A stretch of 10,611 bases of DNA, taken from NCBI GenBank assembly GCA_041645025.1, contig JBAZQV010000034.1:1-10611 (forward strand), given 5' to 3'. Positions within the stretch are counted from its first letter, which is position 1; each line of letters begins with the position of its first letter. This DNA is from GW2011-AR5 sp041645025. GTDB taxonomy: Archaea > Aenigmatarchaeota > Aenigmatarchaeia > GW2011-AR5. A model generated the notes under the pieces. It saw only the letters and a list, made by a program, of their open reading frames with translations. It did not search any database and had not been told where the DNA came from. Of this stretch, positions 4,825 to 10,186 are shown one piece after another. Made by a program: the position numbers and the translations under genes.

Positions 4825-6462
4825 TTGGATGATTTAATCAAGAAGTACACATTAATCAACGCTCTTGAACACGACGGCGTGGCACAGACTAAAAGCGTCC
4901 TTGGAAAGCTGCTCTCAGAATTTCCTGATATGCGCTCCCGGGTGCAGCAGCTGTCTGGAGATATAGCCCGAGCTGTCGAAGAAATAAACCGGATGAGCGT
5001 GGCCCAGCAGCGTTCTGATCTCGACCGTATGGGTGGCTATACACCAGTGAAGCGTGTCGAAAGAAAAGGCCTGCCCGACCTGGAATTGGGTCGTGATAAG
5101 TTTGTGGTGCGGTTTGCTCCAAATCCGGATGGTGCCATTCATGTGGGAAATTCCAGACCTGCCCTGTTGTGTGACGAATACGCCAAGAAGTATGGCGGAA
5201 AATTTATTCTCCGCTTTGATGACACTGATCCCAAGATAAAAACCCCTGAAAAAAAGTTCTACAAGTGGATACGCGATGATTTGAAGTGGCTCAAAATAAA
5301 GGTTCACCAGGAGATTTGCGCCTCAAGACGTCTTAGTATATATTATAAAATGGCGGAAAAGCTTATCCAGATAAACGCCGCCTACGTGTGCAATTGCGGC
5401 GAGGAGTGGAAGAAACTCAAGAACGCCAGCAAGGCATGTAAATGCAGGCGCAACGATGTGAAGACAAATATGCGCAAATGGAAGAAGATGCTTTCCCACA
5501 GCTACAAAGAGGGCCAGGCTGTTCTTCGAATAAAAACCGACCTGGAAGCAAAGAACCCGGCTGTTCGTGACTGGCCAGCCTTCCGGATTGTTGACAAGCC
5601 AAAACATCCCATTGCGAAGAAACATGTCTGGCCGCTTTATAATTTTGCTTCTGCCATAGACGACCATCTGCTTAACGTGACCCACATATTTCGCGGCCAG
5701 GAGCACAGTACCAACGAGGTCAAGCAGCGTTATCTCTACCAGCACATGGGTTGGAATTATCCTGTTGTCGTTACCTTGGGACGCTTGTCTATGAACGACA
5801 TGGTGCTCAGCAAAAGCCAGATACGAGAAGGTATAGCAAGGAAAAAGTTCAGTGGTTGGGACGATCCGAAGCTTGGCACGCTACAAGCTCTGAGAAGGCG
5901 CGGCTTCCAGCCAGAAGCACTGAGACAGATAATAATTGACATAGGCCCGAAACCATCGGATATTACGATATCCTTTGAAAATCTCTCATCCTACAACAGA
6001 AAAATTATAGACAAGACATCGGACCGCTATTTTTTCATCCCTAATCCAAAGAGGATAACTGTAAAGGGCATGAAGTTGAAGAAGGCAAGCATAGCATTAC
6101 ATCCGGAGGAAAAGCATGGCTTCCGTACGTTCGCCCTTAGTAATACATTTTTCATCGACGACAAGGACTTCGAGGCCTACAAAGGTCTGGAAGTGCGCCT
6201 GAAGGACTTGTGCAACATAAAACTAGGCAATATTTCTGAATTTACAAGCATGGACCTGAAGGCTGTTCCAAAGATACAATGGGTTCCGGCAAAGCACTTA
6301 TCCGTCAGAATAATAATGTCAAGAGGCGAGATAAAAGGCTATGCTGAAACTAACCTGGCAAAGGTCAAGCCCGGCTCTGTCGTGCAGTTCGAGCGCTTCG
6401 GCTTCGTGCGCATCGAGAAGACCGGCAAGTCGAATATCATCGCAGTTTTCGGTCACGAATAA
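4825..6462 (+). CDS. gltX: Glutamyl-tRNA synthetase, archaeal (non-discriminating type)
   Basis: This class I aminoacyl-tRNA synthetase attaches Glu to tRNA-Glu. Archaeal enzymes also charge tRNA-Gln, which GatDE then amidates. From the TTG start it is 545 aa, the normal archaeal length. An N-terminal helical region (1-85) precedes the Rossmann catalytic core with the HIGH variant HVGN at 106-109 and FDDTDP shortly after. The KMSKS variant LSKS is at 328-331 (MVLSKSQIREGI), followed by the class Ic linker and the C-terminal beta-barrel anticodon domain typical of archaeal/eukaryotic GluRS and GlnRS. Four cysteines, C189-N-C191 and C205-K-C207, lie in the inserted acceptor-binding region and could bind zinc. 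The upstream TTG at 4774 is unlikely because it precedes the likely transcription start. The gene is divergent from the small frameshifted gene, with both promoters in about 100 bp. Confidence 0.95.
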   Translation: MDDLIKKYTLINALEHDGVAQTKSVLGKLLSEFPDMRSRVQQLSGDIARAVEEINRMSVAQQRSDLDRMGGYTPVKRVERKGLPDLELGRDKFVVRFAPNPDGAIHVGNSRPALLCDEYAKKYGGKFILRFDDTDPKIKTPEKKFYKWIRDDLKWLKIKVHQEICASRRLSIYYKMAEKLIQINAAYVCNCGEEWKKLKNASKACKCRRNDVKTNMRKWKKMLSHSYKEGQAVLRIKTDLEAKNPAVRDWPAFRIVDKPKHPIAKKHVWPLYNFASAIDDHLLNVTHIFRGQEHSTNEVKQRYLYQHMGWNYPVVVTLGRLSMNDMVLSKSQIREGIARKKFSGWDDPKLGTLQALRRRGFQPEALRQIIIDIGPKPSDITISFENLSSYNRKIIDKTSDRYFFIPNPKRITVKGMKLKKASIALHPEEKHGFRTFALSNTFFIDDKDFEAYKGLEVRLKDLCNIKLGNISEFTSMDLKAVPKIQWVPAKHLSVRIIMSRGEIKGYAETNLAKVKPGSVVQFERFGFVRIEKTGKSNIIAVFGHE

Positions 6463-6466
6463 GCTC

Positions 6467-6485
6467 CTTTCTTTGGAAAAGAAAG
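6467..6485 (+). terminator. Small hairpin just after gltX
   Basis: CTTTCTTT and AAAGAAAG form an 8-bp stem with a GGA loop, five bases after the gltX stop. The stem is A/U-rich and no long U-run follows, so it is a weak terminator candidate or mRNA 3' end. The rest of the 140-nt gap to the next gene is A/T-rich with no gene that I can see. Confidence 0.35.
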
Positions 6486-6602
6486 TATCTTGCAGTCAAA
6501 GAAACATATTATTTATTTGATTCGCTGATATACAAAGAAGACGTGATTAGCATAATAATTAGTCATATCAATTTCTAATACTTTTTCGTAATAGCATTGG
6601 TT

Positions 6603-7010
6603 ATGTTATTTGATGAAATAAAACAATACGCCATGGAGCTTAAGGTGGGTGTGGATTCTGGATTGAGAAAGAGCACCATAATGCCAGTTGAGCCTGCATT
6701 TTTGTACGGAAAAGAAAATAAAGTGCTGGTTCCTTTTTCGTTCTCCTATTGGGTCCTGCCCGACCGCAGCGTAGAATATCGCAGCAGACTGGCAGATGCG
6801 GTTGAAGAGAAGCGCGAAAAACATACGTTGTTGCCATCACCACCTGTGTCTAATGCGCCTGCATTATATTGTTATATCACGTGTTGTGAAAGACTTCTTG
6901 GATTGCCATACAAAGATTTTGGCGGATCCGACTTTTTTAGAGAAGCAGTCGCTGAATTTTGTGCGCCGTTTGAACGTATAGCAGCCATGAACAAAAGACG
7001 TGTTTGTTAA
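6603..7010 (+). CDS. Unknown 135-aa protein
   Basis: I do not recognise a family. The ATG at 6603 gives MLFDEIKQYAMELKVGVDSG and so on; a TTG two codons upstream is possible but adds nothing. The protein seems soluble: an N-terminal helix, a hydrophobic/aromatic strand region (AFLYGKENKVLVPFSFSYWVLP), a charged helix (RLADAVEEKREKH), then a Cys-containing helix (ALYCYITCCERLLGL) and a helical end rich in Phe and Ala. Cys-Cys with a third Cys three residues before hints at metal or disulfide use, but no standard motif is formed. No good TATA box or Shine-Dalgarno sequence is visible. It converges on the next gene with only 2 bp between the stop codons, a pairing of two unknown genes. Confidence 0.55.
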   Translation: MLFDEIKQYAMELKVGVDSGLRKSTIMPVEPAFLYGKENKVLVPFSFSYWVLPDRSVEYRSRLADAVEEKREKHTLLPSPPVSNAPALYCYITCCERLLGLPYKDFGGSDFFREAVAEFCAPFERIAAMNKRRVC

Positions 7011-7012
7011 TT

Positions 7013-7498
7013 TTACCATAGAGAAGGAAAGCCATCTTTTTTTGCTTCTGTTCGTCTGTTGTTCCAAACGTCCAAAACACGTGTCTCATAGCCTAATTGA
7101 TAACGCTTTCTTAGTGCATATCCTACTTCCTCTGCTGTTTTATGTGCGGACGTTACGGGTAATATACCTTGTAGGCGTTCAAGTTCTCCTGGCGTGGCCC
7201 AATAATCACTTGACACAACTTCGTATGGCAATTGTTCCCTGTGTTTTATTTTACTGGTTTCGTCATTTTCGTCTGTGCTATCAGTAAATGCATAGACTCC
7301 ATGTGTCTTTAGCAACAGGTTGCCACCACGGACGCATAATTCGCCTCCTCCGTCAACAAATCGGACAAATTCACGTAAAGCTCTTTTCCATTCGCGCAGA
7401 GTTAATATATCGTCGATGAGTCTTTCATTCACATTATAGGGCCACACGAAACCTTCTTTTTTTTCGATATAATGATGAGCCGCTTGGGGTTTTACCAT
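7013..7498 (-). CDS. Unknown 161-aa protein downstream of the structured element
   Basis: The start is taken at ATG 7498 (MVKPQAAHHYIEKKEGFVWP). The open frame continues upstream to 7609, but that extension (RKRNTAPADHHSTNGSNRK) is low-quality sequence translated through the stems of the 7554-7687 element. No family is recognised. The protein is soluble, with helices (NERLIDDILTLREWKRALREFVRFV, then TPGELERLQGILP, then TAEEVGYALRKRYQLGY) and a Gly-rich turn with strands (VDGGGELCVRGGNLLLKTHGVYAF). A hydrophilic loop (TDSTDENDETSKIKHRE) separates the halves. A weak ATTAAAG box lies 25-31 nt before the ATG. If the structured element is transcribed on the minus strand it would form the 5' untranslated region of this gene, ending 55 nt before the start codon. 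Confidence 0.55.
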   Translation of the reverse strand: MVKPQAAHHYIEKKEGFVWPYNVNERLIDDILTLREWKRALREFVRFVDGGGELCVRGGNLLLKTHGVYAFTDSTDENDETSKIKHREQLPYEVVSSDYWATPGELERLQGILPVTSAHKTAEEVGYALRKRYQLGYETRVLDVWNNRRTEAKKDGFPSLW

Positions 7499-7553
7499 AC
7501 TTGTGATATAATAAACCAAAAGCTTTAATGCTTCTCGCCGAGACGACGTTTTT

Positions 7554-7687
7554 CGGTTGCTTCCATTTGTCGAATGATGATCAGCAGGAGCAGTATTGCG
7601 TTTCCGCAATACTGCCAGTAACTAGAGGGTATCGTGAATGCACGATACCCTCCCTGCTGACCGTCATACTCTTATTGGAAGCAACCG
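7554..7687. ncRNA. 134-nt multi-stem element with three-way junction; novel structured RNA or folded DNA element
   Basis: Nested inverted repeats account for most of the sequence. P1 pairs 7554-7565 (CGGTTGCTTCCA) with 7676-7687, 12 perfect bp. An 8x8 internal loop follows (7566-7573 and 7668-7675). P2 pairs 7574-7588 with 7653-7667, 15 positions with one wobble and one A-C mismatch. A three-way junction carries P3 (7590-7600 with 7605-7615, 11 perfect bp, 4-nt loop) and P4 (7625-7636 with 7641-7652, 12 perfect bp, 4-nt loop), joined by CAGTAACTA. On the minus strand the P3 loop is GAAA, a GNRA tetraloop, and a TTAATAAAG box lies about 25 nt before 7687. On the plus strand a T-rich run follows (7691-7700). 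The strand is therefore undecided. It matches no RNA class I know; a MITE-like DNA element is the alternative. Confidence 0.6.
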
Positions 7688-7707
7688 CGTCTTTCATTTT
7701 ACTTAAT

Positions 7708-7717
7708 CTTTATTAAC
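7708..7717 (+). promoter_or_regulatory. TATA box of the RuBisCO gene, possibly bidirectional
   Basis: CTTTATTAAC lies 21 nt (edge to ATG) before 7739, predicting a near-leaderless RuBisCO message. Its core TTTATTAA reads TTAATAAA on the other strand, where it would direct transcription starting near 7687, the edge of the structured element. Confidence 0.45.
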
Positions 7718-7738
7718 AACTTTTGTCATATATCATTT

Positions 7739-9055
7739 ATGTCATTCGAGTGGTACACTGATTTTGTCAATGAGAGCTATCGCCCGAAGAGCAGCGACGT
7801 AGTCTGCTTGTTCTATTTCGAGCCTGCGAAAGGCATATCTGTGCGCGAAGCAGTCGGACGTATCGCATCCGAGAGCTCAGCGGGAACATGGACGACGCTT
7901 GCGAGGATGCCTAAGCGGATAAAGGGCACGATGGCAACTGCGTTTGATATTCAAAAGTCAGGCAGCGGGCACTATGTTAAGGTCGCTTATCCCATAGACT
8001 TGTGGGACCCCGGAAACGTGCCGCAGCTATTGAGCGGGATAGCAGGCAACATTTTCGGCATGAAAGCTTTGGACAACCTGAGGCTTGTCGACGCTTCTCT
8101 TCCTTTGGTTTATTTGAAAAATTTTCGCGGGCCCCAGTTTGGCATTGATGGCCTGAGAAAGATGTTGAAAGTGAAAAAACGCCCGATAACTGGTGCTGTT
8201 CCAAAGCCGAAGATAGGATTCTCGGCGCGCGAGCATGCAGAGGTCGGATACGAGACATGGATGGGGGGCTTCGAGCTTCTCAAGGATGACGAGAATCTCA
8301 CGACAACTTCTTTTAACAAATTTGAAGAAAGAATAAGACTTTGCGCAAGAATGAGGGACAAGGCGGAGAAAGAGACAGGCGACAGGAAATCCGCGCTTCT
8401 TAACATAACCGGCCCGACGCACATCATGGTAAAGCGCGCCAAGATGCTTCACGACCTTGGCTGGGAATATGCAATGATAGATGTCGTTACATGCGGCGCG
8501 GCAGGTGTACAGACGCTTCGTGAAATCTGTCAGGATTACCATTTAGCAATACATGCACACCGCGCGATGCACGCGTCGTTCGACCGCAACCCCAAGCATG
8601 GGATAAGCATGCTGTTCCTTGCGAAGATGATGCGTCTAATAGGTGTCGACCAGCTGCACATAGGCACCGTGGTTGGCAAGCTTGTGGGAACGAAAGGCGA
8701 GGTTATGGATCTTGAAAAGGAATTGACCGCAAAGGTTCTGAGGGGAGAAAAAACCGGGCACGAATTCCCAATATTAAATCAGAAATGGAACCACATAAAG
8801 CCTGTTCTTCCTACCTCATCAGGCGGCGTACATCCGGGACTGCTACCTGAGATTTTTGATATTCTTGGATATGACATTCTCCTCCTGGTGTCTGGCGGCA
8901 TCCACGGTCATCCGAAAGGCACACGCGCAGGAGCAAAAGCGGCCATGCAGGCTATTGAGGCGCATATGACCCACACGTCTCTCGAAGATTATGCAAAGAA
9001 GCACATTGAATTACGACAGGCTTTGGAGAAGTGGGGACATAAGCATCCAAGATAA
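7739..9055 (+). CDS. rbcL: Form III ribulose-1,5-bisphosphate carboxylase/oxygenase large subunit
   Basis: The 438-aa protein is an archaeal form III RuBisCO, which carboxylates RuBP to two 3-phosphoglycerates. In archaea RuBP comes from AMP/nucleosides through AMP phosphorylase and ribose-1,5-bisphosphate isomerase; neither is in the window. All key residues are present (spinach numbers in brackets): E45 (E60) with T50-W51, N104 (N123), K156 and K158 (K175, K177), carbamylated Lys K182 (K201) with D184 and E185 (D203, E204), H274-R275 (H294-R295), H307 (H327), loop-6 K314 (K334), S361 (S379) and G386-G387 (G403-G404). It is therefore not a RuBisCO-like protein and should be active. SSGGVHPG and GGIHGHPKGTRAGAKA are typical of form III. 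Form III enzymes work without a small subunit, and none is nearby. The subtype (III-a, III-b or III-like of DPANN/CPR) cannot be set without a phylogeny. Confidence 0.95.
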   Translation: MSFEWYTDFVNESYRPKSSDVVCLFYFEPAKGISVREAVGRIASESSAGTWTTLARMPKRIKGTMATAFDIQKSGSGHYVKVAYPIDLWDPGNVPQLLSGIAGNIFGMKALDNLRLVDASLPLVYLKNFRGPQFGIDGLRKMLKVKKRPITGAVPKPKIGFSAREHAEVGYETWMGGFELLKDDENLTTTSFNKFEERIRLCARMRDKAEKETGDRKSALLNITGPTHIMVKRAKMLHDLGWEYAMIDVVTCGAAGVQTLREICQDYHLAIHAHRAMHASFDRNPKHGISMLFLAKMMRLIGVDQLHIGTVVGKLVGTKGEVMDLEKELTAKVLRGEKTGHEFPILNQKWNHIKPVLPTSSGGVHPGLLPEIFDILGYDILLLVSGGIHGHPKGTRAGAKAAMQAIEAHMTHTSLEDYAKKHIELRQALEKWGHKHPR

Positions 9056-9087
9056 TTTCTAAAATGTATGGTATTTAAATAAGAAAG

Positions 9088-9097
9088 GTATATAAAT
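9088..9097 (+). promoter_or_regulatory. TATA box of the AbrB-PIN operon
   Basis: GTATATAAAT lies about 25 nt before a likely transcription start near 9118, just ahead of the GGTGAT ribosome site (9119-9124). The box overlaps the left end of the 9095-9112 palindrome. Confidence 0.5.
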
Positions 9098-9112
9098 CTT
9101 ACTAGTAAGATT
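9095..9112. promoter_or_regulatory. 18-bp perfect palindrome, candidate operator of the antitoxin
   Basis: AATCTTACTAGTAAGATT is its own reverse complement. It sits between the TATA box and the start codon of the AbrB-like antitoxin. Antitoxins of this family bind palindromes in their own promoters as dimers, so autorepression is the likely role. Confidence 0.6.
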
Positions 9113-9118
9113 ATATAT

Positions 9119-9124
9119 GGTGAT
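9119..9124 (+). promoter_or_regulatory. Shine-Dalgarno sequence of the antitoxin gene
   Basis: GGTGAT exactly matches part of the archaeal SD consensus GGAGGTGAT and ends three bases before the ATG at 9128. The spacing is short but supports this start. Confidence 0.45.
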
Positions 9125-9127
9125 GTT

Positions 9128-9388
9128 ATGGAAGAATTTGAGGTAACAAAAATGTCTAGCAAAGGGCAGATAGTGATACCGCAGGAGATGAGGGAAAGGA
9201 TGAAATTAGGAGAAGGTTCAAAATTTGTCGTGATCGGCACAGATGATACTATAGTTCTAAAAAAGCTGGAACCTCCTAAGTGGAAAGATTTTGACAAGAC
9301 TATGAATAATCTTAGAAAGTTTGGAAAGGAGAAAGGCATTACAGAAAAAAATATTGACGAAGCTGTACGTTCTGTAAGAAGGCGTTAG
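9128..9388 (+). CDS. AbrB/MazE/SpoVT-type antitoxin
   Basis: The 86-aa protein begins with the swapped-hairpin AbrB DNA-binding domain: residues 4-48 contain VTKMSSKGQIVIPQEMRERMKLGEGSKFVVIGTDDTIVLKKL, where SSKGQIVIP and the R/K-rich helix followed by LGEGSKF are diagnostic. The C-terminal part (KWKDFDKTMNNLRKFGKEKGITEKNIDEAVRSVRRR) is charged and helical and should wrap the partner toxin. The toxin gene starts two bases after its stop, the normal antitoxin-first order. As a dimer it should bind the 18-bp palindrome in its own promoter, with toxin strengthening repression. Pairing of AbrB-type antitoxins with PIN toxins is well known (VapB-like). It is a near-minimal antitoxin with no sign of truncation. 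Confidence 0.9.
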   Translation: MEEFEVTKMSSKGQIVIPQEMRERMKLGEGSKFVVIGTDDTIVLKKLEPPKWKDFDKTMNNLRKFGKEKGITEKNIDEAVRSVRRR

Positions 9389-9390
9389 AC

Positions 9391-9807
9391 GTGTATTCTG
9401 TAGTACTGGACACGAATGTACTTGTATCAGGTTCTATAGTGCAGGAAGGAAACCCGGCATTTATTCTTGATAGTTGGCGGAAAGAAAAGATCCAAGTAAT
9501 AACTTCTCTGAATATATTAAATGAATTTCGGGGTGTTATGATGGAAAAGTTTGATGCTCCAAAAGACGATGTTGAAATGCTCATCGCATTTCTTATATGG
9601 AAAGGAAATGTCGTGGAGCCTGTACAAAAATTAGATGTCGTAAAAGAAGACCCGGATGACAATAAATTTCTGGAGGCGGCATTAGAAGGCAAAGCAGATT
9701 ATATTGTTTCTGGGGATAAAGATTTATTGAGGTTGAAAATTTTTGATGGAATAAAAATAATTTCTCCGGCAGAAATGGTTTCCATAATTAAGGAAGGACA
9801 TGATTAA
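9391..9807 (+). CDS. PIN-domain toxin (putative ribonuclease, COG1569/TIGR00305 type)
   Basis: This 138-aa protein starts at GTG 9391, two bases after the antitoxin stop. It carries the PIN nuclease acidic residues: D7 (VVLDTNVLVSG), E45 (NEF), D90 (EDPDDNKFLEAAL) and D109/D111 (VSGDKDLL). The pattern GNPAFILDSW, then EDPDDNKFLEAALEGKADYIVSGDKDLL, then GIKIISPAEM is typical of the group often annotated as toxin component, PIN family. PIN toxins cut RNA with Mg2+ at an active site formed by these acids; VapC members cut tRNA or rRNA, and the target here is unknown. All residues are intact, so it should be active. The adjacent AbrB-type gene is the expected neutraliser. Its last 8 bp overlap the next gene's start, implying translational coupling. 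Confidence 0.92.
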   Translation: MYSVVLDTNVLVSGSIVQEGNPAFILDSWRKEKIQVITSLNILNEFRGVMMEKFDAPKDDVEMLIAFLIWKGNVVEPVQKLDVVKEDPDDNKFLEAALEGKADYIVSGDKDLLRLKIFDGIKIISPAEMVSIIKEGHD

Positions 9808-10186
9808 TATGAAAATTATCCTGACAGGCGGCAAGTTCAACAAGATCCATCCAGGCCACGTCTGGCTTCTAAAGAACGCTAAGAAGTTGGGTTATCTTGT
9901 AGTCGTGCTCGCCAATGACAAGCACAACAAAAAACCCTACGCGGTTAATTCAAGAAAAAGAAAAGCCGCGCTAGAAAAACTCGGCATCGCTGATAAAATA
10001 ATAATCGGCTCGCCCAAAAGTTTTGTCTTGGTTCTGAAAAAATACAAGCCCAATGTTATCGTGCTTGGCTATGACCAGAAGCTGCCAGAAGGCACAGAAG
10101 ATTACGTAAAGAAAAATAAAATCAAGCTAGTGAAGTTCAAGTGCTACAGAAGTTATTCCACGAGAAATCTGTGTGCTATGCTTTGA
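9800..10186 (+). CDS. Archaeal FAD-synthetase-like / cytidylyltransferase-fold nucleotidyltransferase
   Basis: The protein has the nucleotidyltransferase signature TGGKFNKIHPGH, where HPGH is the HxGH motif, followed by VVVLANDKHNKK, KRKAALEKLGIADKIIIGSP, VIVLGYDQ and YSTRN near the C-terminus (the ISSTxxR-like position). The arrangement matches archaeal RibL, which adds AMP to FMN to make FAD, and the related glycerol-3-phosphate cytidylyltransferases; the substrate cannot be fixed by eye. The usual GxFD reads GKFN here. The listed ATG at 9800 has AGGA 5 nt upstream and overlaps the toxin stop by 8 bp. A second in-frame ATG at 9809 (MKIILTGG) fits the usual N-terminus better, giving 125 aa. 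It probably rides on the toxin-antitoxin transcript. Its 3' end overlaps the convergent phosphatase gene by 11 bp. Confidence 0.85.
   Translation: MINMKIILTGGKFNKIHPGHVWLLKNAKKLGYLVVVLANDKHNKKPYAVNSRKRKAALEKLGIADKIIIGSPKSFVLVLKKYKPNVIVLGYDQKLPEGTEDYVKKNKIKLVKFKCYRSYSTRNLCAML

Noticed and set aside
7499..7609. N-terminal extension of the 161-aa minus gene
   Set aside because: The extra residues are translated through the inverted repeats of the structured element and through the likely promoter; ATG 7498 is the better start.
7574..7660. C/D-box sRNA (ATGATGA at 7574-7580 and CTGA at 7657-7660)
   Set aside because: The boxes are fully paired within stem P2 instead of forming a kink-turn, and the sequence between them is folded hairpins rather than guide sequence.
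7554..7687. H/ACA guide RNA, 5S rRNA, hammerhead, retron msr-msd or integron attC site
   Set aside because: No ACA box follows the stem, no 5S or ribozyme core motifs are present, no reverse transcriptase or integron integrase is nearby, and the extra junction hairpins do not fit these classes.
7528..7716. 62-aa plus-strand ORF across the structured element
   Set aside because: It is an accidental frame through stems and loops; the pairing pattern, not coding, explains the sequence.
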